Shown: positions 10,806 to 20,694, counted from the first letter of the stretch. The stretch is 64,000 bases of DNA from Brevundimonas albigilva (GCF_023503965.1 NZ_CP097298.1:1629001-1693000); one strand, 5' to 3'. Notes: generated by a model not told the origin, from the letters alone. Numbers and translations: made by a program.

Positions 10806-10828
10806 ATCCTCGGGCTTGACCCGAGGAT
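10806..10828. repeat. Palindromic intergenic repeat, copy 2
   Basis: This copy is identical to the palindrome at 10706-10728, with arms ATCCTCGGG and CCCGAGGAT. It ends 14 bases before the start codon of the glycosyltransferase, so a hairpin here could affect that gene's leader. Confidence 0.8.
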
Positions 10829-10841
10829 GACGGAAGAAGCG

Positions 10842-11825
10842 ATGTCCGCACCCTCCCAGCCGTCCCAGGTCCTGTTCGTCACCTCCAACCGCATCGGCGA
10901 CTGCGTCATCTCGTCGGGCGTGATCCGCGAGATCGCGCGCCAGCTTCCGGGGGCGGCGATCACCGTCGCCTGCGGCCGCCCGCCCGCGCCCTTCTTCCGG
11001 TCGGCGCCCGGCGTGGTCCGCACCATCGTCCTGGACAAGAAGAAGATGGCCGGCCACTGGCTGGACCTGTGGAGACAGGTCGTCGCCACGCGCTGGGACC
11101 TGGTCATCGACATCCGCGGCTCGGCCCTGGCCTATCTGGTCCCGGCCAGGCGGCGCATCGTCTATAACCGCTCCTGGGAGACCGGCCTGCGCAAGGTGGA
11201 GATGGTGTCGCGCCTGATGGGCGCCGACCGGCCGCTGGATCCCGAGATCTTCCTGGACGACCGGGCGCGCGCCGAGGCCGCCGCCGTCATCGACCCGCAG
11301 CTGGCCGGCGGGTCCGGCCCCGGCCCCATCCTGGCGCTGGCCCCCATCGCCCACCAGCCCGGCAAGAGCTGGCCCGCCGACCGCTGGGGCGCCCTGGTCG
11401 AAAGGTTGAAGGCCGAGCCGCGCTTCGACGGCTGGCGCTTCATGCCCGTGGGCGGCCCCGGCGACCGGCCCCCGGCGACCCCGGCGCTGGAGGCGGCCGG
11501 TCCTCGCGGCATCGACTTCGTCGGCAAGGGCGACATCCTGGCCTCGGCCGCCGCCATCGACCGGGCGACCCTGTTCGTGGGCAACGACTCGGGCCTGATG
11601 CACGTCGCCGCCGCCCTGGGCCGGCCGACGCTGGGCCTGTTCGGCCCGACCGAGTGGTGGCTGTACGGGCCGTGGGGCCCCCGGACGGCGACCGTCGCCT
11701 CCAACGAGACGCGCGGCCAGTTCGCGCCGATCGAGGACCTGAGCGTCGATCACGTCTTCCAGGCCGTGCTGCAGCTGCACGACCAATATGTCGCCGGCGC
11801 GCCCTCCACCCCGACGACGCCTTGA
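10842..11825 (+). CDS. Glycosyltransferase family 9 (heptosyltransferase-like)
   Basis: The 327-residue protein starts SAPSQPSQVLFVTSNRIGD, the GT9 opening. It contains ALAPIAHQPGKSWP and the nucleotide-sugar region FVGNDSGLMHVAAALGRPTL followed by LFGPTEWW, all typical of ADP-heptose:LPS heptosyltransferases. It probably adds heptose or another sugar to LPS core at the inner membrane. ATG 10842 is favoured over in-frame upstream ATGs because GGAAGAAG lies just before it. The exact acceptor cannot be named. Confidence 0.88.
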   Translation: MSAPSQPSQVLFVTSNRIGDCVISSGVIREIARQLPGAAITVACGRPPAPFFRSAPGVVRTIVLDKKKMAGHWLDLWRQVVATRWDLVIDIRGSALAYLVPARRRIVYNRSWETGLRKVEMVSRLMGADRPLDPEIFLDDRARAEAAAVIDPQLAGGSGPGPILALAPIAHQPGKSWPADRWGALVERLKAEPRFDGWRFMPVGGPGDRPPATPALEAAGPRGIDFVGKGDILASAAAIDRATLFVGNDSGLMHVAAALGRPTLGLFGPTEWWLYGPWGPRTATVASNETRGQFAPIEDLSVDHVFQAVLQLHDQYVAGAPSTPTTP

Positions 11826-11939
11826 AAATCCGGCCTTTCGCGGCCATATTGCCGGCCTTGAGGGGAACGCGGCGCTCAGCCGCGCGCTTCCGCTCATCGA
11901 ATTGCAAGCCTTCATCGACCACATAAGGAAACGACGCCC

Positions 11940-12470
11940 ATTCGCCGTCCCATGCAAGCGCCGCCCGTGAAGGACGGGCCGCGTATGAACCAGGAAATCC
12001 GCTCCCCCGCGTTCTGCTCATCGATCAGAACGGCGAAAAGCAGGAGTCATGCCGACCTCCGCCGCCCTCGAGGCCGCCGAGGAGGCGGGCATGGATCTGG
12101 TCGAGATCGTCGCCACCGCCGACCCGCCCGTGGCCAAGATCCTCGACTACGGCAAATCCGTTTCCAGGAACAGAAGAAGAAGGCCGAGCAGCGCAAGCGT
12201 CAGAAGGTCGTGGAGCTGAAGGAGATCAAGCTCCGCCCCAACATCGACACCCACGACTACGAGGTGAAGACCAAGGCGATGACGCGCTTCTTCGAGGAAG
12301 GCGACAAGGTCAAGGTCACCCTGCGCTTCCGCGGCCGCGAGATGGCGCACCCCGAACTGGGCATGAAGCTGCTGAACAAGGTCCAGGCCGACTTCGACGA
12401 GGTGGCCAAGGTCGAGTTCGCGCCCAAGATGGAAGGCCGCCAGATGATCATGATCCTGGCCCCGCGCTGA
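11940..12470 (+). CDS. infC: Translation initiation factor IF-3, likely ATT start, three apparent base deletions
   Basis: IF-3 binds the 30S subunit, prevents subunit joining and checks start codons. AAGGA at 11925-11929 lies 10 bases before ATT 11940, which reads [15 protein letters not shown]. The in-frame ATG 11952 is 22 bases from that site, too far, so an ATT start as in other infC genes is preferred. Missing bases near 12003, 12044 and 12156 break the frame; restoring them gives [26 protein letters not shown] and [19 protein letters not shown]. The three losses total 3 bases, so the end returns to the original frame. The C-terminal domain is intact to ILAPR. Confidence 0.93.
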   Translation: MRRPMQAPPVKDGPRMNQEIRSPAFCSSIRTAKSRSHADLRRPRGRRGGGHGSGRDRRHRRPARGQDPRLRQIRFQEQKKKAEQRKRQKVVELKEIKLRPNIDTHDYEVKTKAMTRFFEEGDKVKVTLRFRGREMAHPELGMKLLNKVQADFDEVAKVEFAPKMEGRQMIMILAPR

Positions 12471-12493
12471 TCGCGATCCGCCGCCGAACAATG

Positions 12494-12528
12494 GACGCCC
12501 CGGTCGAAAGGCCGGGGCGTCTTGCTTT
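12494..12528 (+). terminator. Rho-independent terminator after infC
   Basis: GACGCCCCGG (12494-12503) pairs with CCGGGGCGTC (12512-12521), followed by TTGCTTT. It separates infC from the rpmI-rplT pair, which would then need its own promoter or read-through. Confidence 0.85.
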
Positions 12529-12567
12529 CGATCGGGCCTTCGCGTAGAAGCCGCGCCTTCGCGTACC

Positions 12568-12645
12568 GAACCGCCGGGCGAACAGGCATGCCTGGGCGGT
12601 TCTTAAACTCTGGAGAGACACCCCCCAACGGGCTCAAGCAGCCCG
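12568..12645 (+). promoter_or_regulatory. Structured leader of rpmI-rplT
   Basis: The 208-base gap before rpmI has two hairpins. GAACCGCC (12568-12575) pairs with GGCGGTTC (12595-12602) and encloses the palindrome CAGGCATGCCTG. CGGGCT (12629-12634) pairs with AGCCCG (12640-12645). L20 represses its own operon through leader RNA in several bacteria, so an autoregulatory leader is plausible, but no known motif was matched. Confidence 0.4.
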
Positions 12646-12678
12646 AAGGGCGGCAGCCCCTCCAAAAAGGAGACTGAA

Positions 12679-12877
12679 ATGCCGAAACTGAAGACCAAGT
12701 CGGGCGCCAAGAAGCGCTTCAAATTCACCGCGTCGGGCAAGGTGAAGGCCGGCGTGGCGGGCAAGCGTCACCGCTTGATCAGCCACAATTCCCAAGTACA
12801 TCCGCCAGAACCGCGGCACCGCCGTCATGGCCGACGCCGACGCCAAGAAGATCAAGTCCTACATGCCCTACGCCTAA
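12679..12877 (+). CDS. rpmI: 50S ribosomal protein L35, one extra base
   Basis: The protein begins [15 protein letters not shown] and continues [18 protein letters not shown], which is L35. An extra C near 12792 throws the frame. Removing it gives [19 protein letters not shown] and the ending SYMPYA, for a normal length of 65 residues. A strong AAAAAGGAGA ribosome-binding site precedes ATG 12679. L35 belongs to the large subunit and pairs with rplT. The insertion must be a sequence error if this is the only copy. Confidence 0.95.
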
Positions 12878-12984
12878 GGCGCAGGCATCGACCTCTTCTC
12901 ACCGCATCGAATTTGAACTGACGCCCCTGAAGAAGTGAGCTGCCGCGCAGCGAACGTAGGGGCTTCCCGAAGGGAAATGACATC

Positions 12985-13338
12985 ATGGCTCGCGTCAAAC
13001 GTGGCGTAACCTCGCACGCCAAGCACAAGAAGGTTCTGGAACAGGCCAAGGGCTTCCGGGGCCGTCGCAAGAACACCATCCGCACGGCCAAGGCCGCCGT
13101 GGACCGCGCCGGGCAATACGCCTATCGCGACCGCCGCACCAAGAAGCGCAACTTCCGCGCCCTGTGGATCCAGCGCATCAACGCGGCCGCCCGCGTCGAA
13201 GGCTTCACCTACAGCCAGTTCATCCACGGCCTGGGCAAGGCCGGCATCGAGCTGGACCGCAAGGTCCTGGCCGCGATCGCCGCCGACGCGACCGGCTTCA
13301 AGGCCGTCGCCGACAAGGTCCGCGCCGCCCTGGCTTAA
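12985..13338 (+). CDS. rplT: 50S ribosomal protein L20
   Basis: The 117-residue protein starts [18 protein letters not shown] and contains [11 protein letters not shown] and [20 protein letters not shown], diagnostic of L20. It binds 23S rRNA early in large-subunit assembly and often represses its own operon. The gap from rpmI (12878-12984) has GCCCCT and AGGGGC arms around the spacer, and AGGGAAATG precedes the start. The gene is intact. Confidence 0.97.
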   Translation: MARVKRGVTSHAKHKKVLEQAKGFRGRRKNTIRTAKAAVDRAGQYAYRDRRTKKRNFRALWIQRINAAARVEGFTYSQFIHGLGKAGIELDRKVLAAIAADATGFKAVADKVRAALA

Positions 13339-13382
13339 GGTTCGCCCAGGCCGCGCGCGGCGCGCGCCTGGCGGACACGCCG

Positions 13383-13409
13383 GCTCAAGCCGCGAGCGAC
13401 CGCGTCGCG
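13383..13409. repeat. Dispersed repeat, also found inside thiC
   Basis: These 27 bases match 60158-60184 in thiC with a single mismatch (C versus A at the ninth base). The core GCGACCGCGTCGC is palindromic. Here it is intergenic, between rplT and its terminator; in thiC the related copy is translated. It looks like a small mobile palindromic element. Confidence 0.7.
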
Positions 13410-13425
13410 CGTACAGCGAAAAGTC

Positions 13426-13465
13426 CGACGCCCGCTCCGGTCTCCGGGGCGGGCGTCGTTCGTTT
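13426..13465. terminator. Bidirectional terminator between rplT and the hybrid kinase
   Basis: CGACGCCCGC plus CCGG (13426-13440, with one mismatch) pairs with CCGG plus GCGGGCGTCG (13444-13458). TTCGTTT follows on the plus strand. The convergent kinase stop is at 13465-13467, so the hairpin probably serves both transcripts. Confidence 0.8.
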
Positions 13466-15075
13466 CAGGCGGCCGCGGCGACCGGCGCGTCGCCGGCCTC
13501 GGCCAGGACCAGGCGGATGGCGTTCAGCAGGGCGTCGGGCTGGATCGGCTTTTGCGCCACGCCGTTCATGCCGGCGGCGACGTAATCGGCCTCGTCGCGC
13601 TCGTCGGCGTTGGCGGTCAGGGCCAGGATGGGCAGGCGCGCCTGGGGTCCGGGCAGGGCGCGGATGGCGCGCGCGGCGCTGACGCCGTCCATCACCGGCA
13701 TCTTGATGTCCATCAGCACCAGGTCGAAGTCGCGGGCCTGCACCGCGGCCAGCGCCTCGGCCCCGTTCTCGGCCATTTCGGCCGAGCAGCCGAACATCTC
13801 CAGCAGCTTGCCGGCCACGAAGCGGTTGGCCGCATTGTCGTCGACCACCAGGACGTGCAGCGTCTCGTGCGGCGTGGGCTCGGCGGGCGGGGCCGCGGCC
13901 GGGGCGGCGTCGGCGGCGCAGGCCGCCAGCGGCAGCGTCACCTGGAACCGCGCCCCGCCCTGGGGCGAGGTGGAAAGGCCGATCGTCCCGCCCATCCGCT
14001 CGGCGATCTGGCGGCAGATGGCCAGGCCCAGGCCCGCGCCGGCGCCCTCGCGCCCGGCCTTGCCGGTGTTGAACGGCTCGAAGATCGTCGCCGCGGCCGC
14101 GGGCGGCACGCCGGGGCCGCTGTCGTCCACGGTCAGTTCGACCGCCTGGCCCTGGGCGTCGGGGCGACGCCGGATCGTGGCGACGACCTCGCCCTCGTGG
14201 GTGAATTTCAGGGCGTTGCCGATCAGATTGTTCAGAAGCTGCTTCAGCCGCATCCCGTCGGCCATGACCCAGGACGCGTCCGGCAGGTCCGCCTCGATCC
14301 GCAGCGTCAGGCTCTTTTCCTCGGCCCGCGCCCGCCACAGGGCGTCGATGTCGCGGGCCAGCACGCCCAGGTCCAGCGGCTCCTCCTCCAGGGTCAGCAT
14401 CCCCGCCGAGGCGCGCGACATGTCCAGCGCGTCGGTCAGCAGCCGCAGCAGGCTCTGGCCGGAATCGATGACGGTGCGGACATAGGGCCGCAGCTCCTCC
14501 TGCTCCAGCTTCTTCTCCATCAGCGCCGCCACGCCCAGCACCCCGTTCAGCGGCGTGCGGATCTCGTGGCTCATCACCGCCAGGAACTCGGACTTGGCGC
14601 GGCTGGAGGCGACCGCCTCGGCCTCGGCCAGGGCCAGGTCGCGGGCCAGGGCGCTCATGGCCTCGGCGCGCTGTCGGTGGACGGCCGCCCCGGCCTGGAC
14701 GATCTGCAGCGCCGTGCCCACGCCGACGTAGCGCCCCCTCGACACCACGATGAAGCCGCTGAGCAGCGCCCCCAGCTGCGCCGCGCCATAGGCCTCGAAA
14801 AAGGATTCCGCGCTGGTCGAGGCGTCCGCGATCGGCGGGTCGCGATCCATCAGGCTCTCGGCGGGCTTGCGCGCATACAGGGCGCGGCCGAACTCGGCCG
14901 CCATGCGCAGGGTGAAGGCGTTGCGCTCGATCAGGCCGACCGGGCGGCCGTCGCCGTCCACCACGGCCAGCGCCAGGGTGTTGGGCTCGGCCTGGAATCG
15001 CTCGAACACCTCGGCCCCGGGCGTGCCCAGGTCCAGAGGCGGGATCATGTCGACGAAATCACCGATCAGCGGCAT
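13465..15075 (-). CDS. Hybrid sensor histidine kinase
   Basis: The 536-residue protein has no clear membrane segment, so it is probably cytosolic. Residues 1-130 look like a CBS-type or related sensor (PLDLGTPGAEVFERFQ; LALAVVDGDGRPVGLIERN). The HisKA H-box is FLAVMSHEIRTPLNG with the phosphoacceptor His170. The ATPase domain has LLNNLIGNALKFTHEG, DDSGPGVP and GAGLGLAI. A receiver domain (about 405-525) has VDDN and the phospho-acceptor Asp456 in LVLMDIKMPVMDG. No output regulator is adjacent. The signal sensed is unknown. Confidence 0.92.
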   Translation of the reverse strand: MPLIGDFVDMIPPLDLGTPGAEVFERFQAEPNTLALAVVDGDGRPVGLIERNAFTLRMAAEFGRALYARKPAESLMDRDPPIADASTSAESFFEAYGAAQLGALLSGFIVVSRGRYVGVGTALQIVQAGAAVHRQRAEAMSALARDLALAEAEAVASSRAKSEFLAVMSHEIRTPLNGVLGVAALMEKKLEQEELRPYVRTVIDSGQSLLRLLTDALDMSRASAGMLTLEEEPLDLGVLARDIDALWRARAEEKSLTLRIEADLPDASWVMADGMRLKQLLNNLIGNALKFTHEGEVVATIRRRPDAQGQAVELTVDDSGPGVPPAAAATIFEPFNTGKAGREGAGAGLGLAICRQIAERMGGTIGLSTSPQGGARFQVTLPLAACAADAAPAAAPPAEPTPHETLHVLVVDDNAANRFVAGKLLEMFGCSAEMAENGAEALAAVQARDFDLVLMDIKMPVMDGVSAARAIRALPGPQARLPILALTANADERDEADYVAAGMNGVAQKPIQPDALLNAIRLVLAEAGDAPVAAAA

Positions 15076-15232
15076 CCGGGCCCTCCCTGCTCGAAAGGCC
15101 GTCTAACCGTTGAAATTTAACGCCGGCTTTGCCGTTCGTGAACCTTTCGCGGCGGGTTTTCGACAGATGATCCGCCTTCGGATCAAACACGTCCCGCCTT
15201 GCGGCGCGCCCGCCACGGGCTAGGGTGCCGCC

Positions 15233-16219
15233 ATGAGGATTTCCGCCGCCCTGTCCGCCCTTGTCGCACTGGCCCTGGCGCTCGGCCTGGCGCGCGCGGC
15301 CGACGCCCAGGACCGGCGCGTGGCCGTCACCTTCGACGACCTGCCCTATCAGGCCGCCGACGCCGCCCTTTGCGATCCGGCCAGCCTGATGCGGCTGACC
15401 ACGGATTTCGTCGAGATGCTGCGGCCGCTGGACACCCACGCCACGGCCTTCGTCAACGAGGGGCGCGTCTGCGCCCCGACCCGCGCCTCGACGCTGGCGC
15501 GGGCGCTCGACCTCTGGCTGGACGCGGGTCTGGACCTGGGCAACCACACCGCCGACCACGTCAACATCCACGACATCGCCGCCGACGCCTATCTGGCGAA
15601 CGTGGACGCCGGCGCCCCCGTCGCGCGGTCGGTGCTGGAGGCGCGGGGGCGTCGCCTGCACTGGTTCCGCCACCCCTTCCTGTTCACCGGCGAAACCCCG
15701 GAAAAGCATGACGCCATCGCCGCGGGCCTGGCCGCGCGGGGCTATGACGTCGCGCCGGTGACGATCGACAACAACGACTGGATGTTCGCCGACGTCTATC
15801 GCAAGGCCGAGACGCTGGGCGACGCCGACCTGATGCGCCGCATCGGCGAGGCCTATGTGGCGCACATGACCACGGTGCTGGACTTCTTCGAACCCTACAG
15901 CGCCGAACTGGCCGACGGGCGCGAGCCGGCGCAGGTTCTGCTGCTGCACGCCAACAGCCTGAACCAGGCCTTCTATCCGCGGATTCACGCCCTCTATCTG
16001 GCGCGCGGCTATCGCTTCGTGACCCTGGATGAGGCCTTGGCCGACCCGATCTACGCCCGCCCGGACGCCTATGTCCGCGCCAACGGGATATCCTGGCTGC
16101 ACCGCTGGACCCACACCGAGGGCCGCCCGATCCGCTGGGAGCCCGCGCCCCCGGCCTGGATCGTGGCCGCCAACAAGGCGCCCGCCGCCGATCTCGCGGC
16201 CATCGCCGCCGCGCCCTGA
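15233..16219 (+). CDS. Secreted polysaccharide deacetylase family protein
   Basis: The 328-residue protein has a signal peptide of about 25 residues ending ARAADA. It then has the NodB-type motifs VTFDDLPY with the catalytic Asp pair, and LGNHTADHVN with the metal-binding H-x3-H. WFRHPFLFTGETP follows. Such enzymes remove N- or O-acetyl groups from peptidoglycan, chitin-like or exopolysaccharide substrates. Its C-terminal part extends beyond the core with no recognised domain. It is divergent from the kinase gene. Confidence 0.85.
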   Translation: MRISAALSALVALALALGLARAADAQDRRVAVTFDDLPYQAADAALCDPASLMRLTTDFVEMLRPLDTHATAFVNEGRVCAPTRASTLARALDLWLDAGLDLGNHTADHVNIHDIAADAYLANVDAGAPVARSVLEARGRRLHWFRHPFLFTGETPEKHDAIAAGLAARGYDVAPVTIDNNDWMFADVYRKAETLGDADLMRRIGEAYVAHMTTVLDFFEPYSAELADGREPAQVLLLHANSLNQAFYPRIHALYLARGYRFVTLDEALADPIYARPDAYVRANGISWLHRWTHTEGRPIRWEPAPPAWIVAANKAPAADLAAIAAAP

Positions 16220-16271
16220 ACGCGCGTTGAAGGGTGACGAAGGCGCGATCGCCCGCTAAGGCACAGCGCAA

Positions 16272-17348
16272 ATGACCGATCTCGCCCAACTCGAACTCGA
16301 CCTGATCAACGCCATCGGCTCGGCCGAAAGCGTCGCCGCCGTGGAGGAGGTGCGCGTCGCCGCCCTCGGCAAGTCCGGCTCCGTCTCCGGCCTGCTGAAG
16401 GGAATGGGCGCGCTCAGTCCCGACGCGCGCCGCGAACAGGGCCCGCTCATCAACGGCCTGCGCGACCGGGTCTCGGCCGCCATCGCCGCGCGCAAGGCCG
16501 AGCTTGAGGCCGACGAACTGGATGCGCGCCTGCTGGCCGAACGGGTCGACCTGACCCTGCCGCCCCGCCCGCGCCGCAAGGGCGGGGTCCACCCGACCAT
16601 GCAGGTGATGGACGAGATGGTCGCCATCTTCGCCGAGATGGGCTTCGCCGTCGCCGAAGGCCCGGACGTCGAGGACGACTTCCACAACTTCACCGCCCTG
16701 AACTTCCCGCCCAAGCATCCGGCGCGGGAGATGCACGACACCTTCTTCCTGAAGCCCGATCCCCAGACGGGCGAGCGCAAGGTGCTGCGCACCCACACCA
16801 GCCCGGTGCAGGTCCGCACCATGATGTCGCAGCAGCCGCCGATCCGCATCATCGCGCCGGGCCGCACCTTCCGTAAGGATTCGGACGCCACCCACACGCC
16901 GATGTTCCACCAGATCGAGGGTCTGGTGATCGATCGCGACATCCACATGGGCCACCTAAAGACGACGCTTCAGACCTTCATCGGCCGCTTCTTTGAACTG
17001 GACGAGGTCCAGGCCCGCTTCCGGCCGCACCACTTCCCCTTCACCGAGCCGTCGGCCGAGATGGACATCCGCTGCGACCGGTCGGGCGGCCAGCTGACGT
17101 TCAACACGGGCGACGACTGGCTGGAGATCCTGGGCTGCGGCATGGTTCATCCGAACGTGCTGAGCGCCTGCGGCCTGGACCCGAACGAATGGCAGGGCTT
17201 CGCCTTCGGCATGGGCGTCGATCGCCTGGCCATGCTGAAGTACGGCGTGCCCGACCTTCGCCCCATGTTCGACGCCGACACGCGCTGGCTGGCGCACTAC
17301 GGCTTCTCGGCCTTCGCGGCCCCCAACCCTGCGAGCGGACTGTCCTGA
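16272..17348 (+). CDS. pheS: Phenylalanyl-tRNA synthetase alpha subunit
   Basis: The 358-residue catalytic subunit charges tRNA-Phe as an alpha2beta2 enzyme with PheT. It has the N-terminal coiled coil, then [19 protein letters not shown], class II motif 2 ([20 protein letters not shown]) and motif 3 ([17 protein letters not shown]). The length is normal. The stop overlaps the next ATG (ATGA), which in turn overlaps pheT, so all three are translationally coupled. Confidence 0.97.
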   Translation: MTDLAQLELDLINAIGSAESVAAVEEVRVAALGKSGSVSGLLKGMGALSPDARREQGPLINGLRDRVSAAIAARKAELEADELDARLLAERVDLTLPPRPRRKGGVHPTMQVMDEMVAIFAEMGFAVAEGPDVEDDFHNFTALNFPPKHPAREMHDTFFLKPDPQTGERKVLRTHTSPVQVRTMMSQQPPIRIIAPGRTFRKDSDATHTPMFHQIEGLVIDRDIHMGHLKTTLQTFIGRFFELDEVQARFRPHHFPFTEPSAEMDIRCDRSGGQLTFNTGDDWLEILGCGMVHPNVLSACGLDPNEWQGFAFGMGVDRLAMLKYGVPDLRPMFDADTRWLAHYGFSAFAAPNPASGLS

Positions 17349-17737
17349 TGGCTCCCAATGCGAAGTTCGACCCGAAGGCCAAGGTCTTCGAAAACATCCA
17401 GATTTCGTTCCACGACCTGCACCGCGCCACGGTCGAAGCCGGCGACGGCGTCACCCTGACCGGCCGCACCTTCCGTAACTGCATCCTGGAAGGGCCGGCG
17501 CTGATCCTGGTCCTGCCCGGCACCCGCTTTGACCGCACCAGCTTCGGCGTGGACGACATTCGCTCGATCCTGTTCCGCCCCGTGGACGAACGTCGCGCGA
17601 TCGGCGCAATCCCGGTCGCAGACTGCCTGTTCGAACAGTGCACCTTCGGCGTGGTCGGCTTCACGGGCCATCCGAACTTCATCGACGCCATGATCAACGA
17701 GTTGGGCCGACCGCAGACGCTGGGCGGAAACGCATGA
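17348..17737 (+). CDS. Unrecognised protein encoded between pheS and pheT
   Basis: The 129-residue protein has no signal peptide or membrane segment. It contains short, regularly spaced hydrophobic and Cys-containing stretches ([32 protein letters not shown]) reminiscent of pentapeptide-repeat or beta-helix proteins, though no repeat is strict. It overlaps pheS and pheT by ATGA at both ends, and its base composition matches them, so it is a settled part of the operon. A structural or regulatory link to PheRS is possible but is inference. Confidence 0.8.
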   Translation: MAPNAKFDPKAKVFENIQISFHDLHRATVEAGDGVTLTGRTFRNCILEGPALILVLPGTRFDRTSFGVDDIRSILFRPVDERRAIGAIPVADCLFEQCTFGVVGFTGHPNFIDAMINELGRPQTLGGNA

Positions 17738-20157
17738 AATTCACCCTCTCCTGGCTCAAGGACCACCTCGAGACCGAGGCGGACGTCCACCGGATCGCCG
17801 AGGCCATGACCATGGCCGGGCTGGAGGTCGAGGAGGTGCTCGACCCCGCCGCCAAGCTGGCCCCCTTCACCGTGGCCAAGATCGTCTCGGCCGAGCGTCA
17901 CCCCAACGCCGACCGGCTTCAGGTCTGCCAGGTCGAGACCGTCGACGGCATGAAGGAGATCGTCTGCGGCGCGCCCAACGCGCGCGCGGGCCTGACGACC
18001 ATCTACGCCCCCATCGGCGCCTATGTGCCCGGCCTGGGCGTGACCCTGGTGGAAAAGCCGGTGCGCGGCGTGGTGTCCAACGGCATGCTGTGCTCGGCCG
18101 CCGAGCTGGAGCTGGCCGACGACAGCGACGGCATCCAGGAGCTGCCGCCCGAGATTCCGGTCGGAACCCCAGTCGCCGGCCTGTTCGGCGCCGAACCCGT
18201 CATCGACTTCGAGGTTACGCCCAACCGCCCCGACTGGCTGGGCGTGACCGGGATCGCCCGCGACCTGGCCGCCGCCGGCGTGGGCAGGCTGAAGCATTTC
18301 GACATCGCCGTGGTGCGCGGCGGCTTCCCTTCGCCCGTCTCGGTGCGGATCGAGGCGTCCGAGATGTGCCCGGTCTTCGCCGGGCGCGTGATCCGGGGCG
18401 TCCGGAACGGCCCGTCGCCGGCCTGGCTGCAGAAGCGCCTGACCGCCATCGGCCTGCGCCCCATCAACCGCCTGGTCGACGTCACCAATCTGATCGCCTA
18501 CGACCGCGCGCGTCCGCTGCACGTCTATGACCTGGCCAAGCTGTCGGGGCCCGAGATCGTGGTCCGCGCCGGCCAGGTCTCGGCCCAGACCGGCGAGGCG
18601 GAACATCTGATCGCCCTGGACGGCAAGACCTATGCCGTCCAGCCCGCCGATTGCGTCATCGCCGACGCCGCGGGCGAACGTCCCATCGGCCTGGGCGGCG
18701 TCATGGGCGGGGAATCCACCGGCTGCGACGACGACACCGTCGACGTCTTCCTGGAAAGCGCCTGGTTCGAGCCGCTGGTCATCGCCCAGACCGGCCGCGT
18801 CCACGCCATCCACTCCGACGCCCAGTACCGGTTTGCGCGCGGCGTCGATCCGGCCTCGGTCACGCCGGGGCTGGAGCTGGCGACCCGCCTGATCCTGGAC
18901 CTGTGCGGCGGCGAGCCGTCCGAGATCGTCTATGTCGGCGAACCGCCCGCCAATCCGGCGCCGATCGCCTTCGATCCGGCCCATGTGAAGCGGCTGACGG
19001 GCATGAGCCTGGCCGACGACCGCATCGGGACCATCCTGGGCCAGTTGGGCTTTTTGGTTCAGGCCGCGCCGGAAGGCCAGGCCCAGCCCTGGATCGTCAC
19101 CCCGCCGTCGTTCCGCCGCGACGTGGACGGCCCCGCCGACCTGGTCGAGGAGGTCGCCCGCATCGAGGGCTTCGACCGCCTGCCCGACACGCCCCTGCCG
19201 CCCGTCGCCCGCCCCGCCGGCGGCGTGCTGAACCCGCGCCAGGCCCGCGTGCGGACCGCGCGCCGGGCCCTGGCGGCCCTGGGCTACGCCGAGGCGGTCA
19301 CCTGGTCCTTCACTAAGCAATCCACCGCGGCCCTGTTCGGCGGCGGCGATGAGACGCTGGTGCTGGAAAACCCCATCGCGGCCGACCTGGACTGCATGCG
19401 GCCCTCGGCCCTGCCGAACCTGATCCAGGCGGCGGCCAGGAACGCCGCGCGCGGCTTCGCCGAAGCCGCCCTGTTCGAGATCGGCCCGATCTATCTGGGC
19501 GACGGGCCGAACGATCAGCGCACCGTCGTCGCCGCCCTGGTCGCGCCCCACGCCGCGCGCCATTGGGCCGGGGCGGGCGAGGACCCGCTGTTCGCCCTGA
19601 AGGGCGACCTGACCGCCCTGCTGGAAGAGATCGGCGCGCCGGTCGCCTCGCTGCAGTTGGCGCAGGGGTCGAACCGCGACTGGTGGCACCCCGGCCGTTC
19701 GGCCCGCCTGCAGCTGGGCCCCAAGAACGTGATCGTCGAGTTCGGCGAACTGCATCCCCGCGTGCTCAAGGCGCTGGACGCCGACGGCCCGATGCTGGCC
19801 TTCGAGATCGTGCTGGACACCGTCCCCGAACCGCGCGGCAAGGGGTCCAAGGCGCGCGGCCCGGCCGACCTGGCGACCCTGATGCCGCTGACCCGCGACT
19901 TCGCCTTCGTGGTCGAGGACGCCAAGCCCGCAGGCGACCTGGTCCGCGCGGCCGCCGGCGCCGACAAGGCCCTGATCGCCGAGGTGCGCGTCTTCGACGT
20001 CTATCGCGGCAAGGGCGTGGACGACGGCTTCAAGTCCGTCGCCCTGGAAGTCGTCCTCCAGCCCCGCCAGGCGACCCTGACCGACGCCGAGATCGAAGCC
20101 CTGACCGCCAGGGTCGTCGCCGCGATCGAAAAGCAGGGCGGCAGGCTGCGGGCGTGA
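17734..20157 (+). CDS. pheT: Phenylalanyl-tRNA synthetase beta subunit
   Basis: The 807-residue subunit starts [20 protein letters not shown]. It has the N-terminal tRNA-binding EMAP-II-like domain (about 40-150), the B3/B4 editing region ([18 protein letters not shown]), B5 ([14 protein letters not shown]), the catalytic-like core and the C-terminal ferredoxin-fold anticodon-binding domain ([11 protein letters not shown] to the end). It is full length and intact. ATG 17734 overlaps the preceding stop. Confidence 0.97.
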   Translation: MKFTLSWLKDHLETEADVHRIAEAMTMAGLEVEEVLDPAAKLAPFTVAKIVSAERHPNADRLQVCQVETVDGMKEIVCGAPNARAGLTTIYAPIGAYVPGLGVTLVEKPVRGVVSNGMLCSAAELELADDSDGIQELPPEIPVGTPVAGLFGAEPVIDFEVTPNRPDWLGVTGIARDLAAAGVGRLKHFDIAVVRGGFPSPVSVRIEASEMCPVFAGRVIRGVRNGPSPAWLQKRLTAIGLRPINRLVDVTNLIAYDRARPLHVYDLAKLSGPEIVVRAGQVSAQTGEAEHLIALDGKTYAVQPADCVIADAAGERPIGLGGVMGGESTGCDDDTVDVFLESAWFEPLVIAQTGRVHAIHSDAQYRFARGVDPASVTPGLELATRLILDLCGGEPSEIVYVGEPPANPAPIAFDPAHVKRLTGMSLADDRIGTILGQLGFLVQAAPEGQAQPWIVTPPSFRRDVDGPADLVEEVARIEGFDRLPDTPLPPVARPAGGVLNPRQARVRTARRALAALGYAEAVTWSFTKQSTAALFGGGDETLVLENPIAADLDCMRPSALPNLIQAAARNAARGFAEAALFEIGPIYLGDGPNDQRTVVAALVAPHAARHWAGAGEDPLFALKGDLTALLEEIGAPVASLQLAQGSNRDWWHPGRSARLQLGPKNVIVEFGELHPRVLKALDADGPMLAFEIVLDTVPEPRGKGSKARGPADLATLMPLTRDFAFVVEDAKPAGDLVRAAAGADKALIAEVRVFDVYRGKGVDDGFKSVALEVVLQPRQATLTDAEIEALTARVVAAIEKQGGRLRA

Positions 20158-20167
20158 GGCGCTGATC

Positions 20168-20205
20168 GAAGGCGGCTTTCGGACGCGATCCCGAAGGCCG
20201 CCTTC
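20168..20205 (+). terminator. Hairpin after pheT, possible terminator
   Basis: GAAGGCGGC (20168-20176) pairs with GCCGCCTTC (20197-20205), and the stem is extended by TTTCGG and CCGAA inside. No U-tract follows, so this may terminate weakly or protect the mRNA end. Confidence 0.5.
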
Positions 20206-20219
20206 GACCCATTGCGGCG

Positions 20220-20653
20220 TTAAACGGCAATAGCCTTATTCTGCAACGACTGGAGGACGGCGAGAGCCTTCGCCGATGAAGAGGCAAGCACAAACACATG
20301 GTCGTGGTGAAACGCCGCGACCATGTTGCAAGCAATACCCTCGTTAGCCAGCGCCGAAGCCACTGCTGCGGTTAGTCCTACGCCCTCTAAGGCAGAGAAC
20401 ACCTCCAGCACAATCTGCTGCATCGGGGGTGAAGGGGAAGACCGTGTTGCGCTGCGGCAGCTTCACGCAGAATCAGAGTTGCTCCCTCGTCTTCTCTGAA
20501 CAGCGACAGGCTCTCGCCCCAAAGCGCGGCGACTTCGGCGTCGCTTGTGATCGAACAAAAGCGATAGGTCTCCGCATCTAGGCGCGGGGTCATGCCGCGT
20601 AGCATGGCGCCGAGGTCGCTCAAGGTTGCGGTCTGAGCAGAAGGGTTCGTCAT
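20220..20653 (-). CDS. ACT-domain protein, frameshifted
   Basis: The first part (MTNPSAQTATLSDLGAMLRG, then YRFCSITSDAEVAALWGE and FREDEGATLIL) and the second part (QQIVLEVFSALEGVGLTAAV, then NMVAAFHHDHVFV) are in neighbouring frames. They join at a poly-C stretch near 20435, where one base seems missing. Joined, they form one protein of about 144 residues of the small ACT-domain family often linked to amino-acid sensing. The ligand and target are unknown. It lies in a patch with lower GC than the flanks. Confidence 0.75.
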
Positions 20654-20694
20654 GATTAGAGCTCACCTCGCAAGCATTGATAGAGTAGCTGCGC

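Noticed and set aside
11940..12877. infC and rpmI as pseudogenes
   Set aside because: Both are normally essential and single-copy; single-base corrections restore complete proteins, so sequence error is the better explanation.
17101..19755. 884-codon open frame antisense to pheT
   Set aside because: pheT is certain on the other strand, and the antisense product is low complexity with no recognisable motif. Similar shadows oppose clpB, the usher and thiC.
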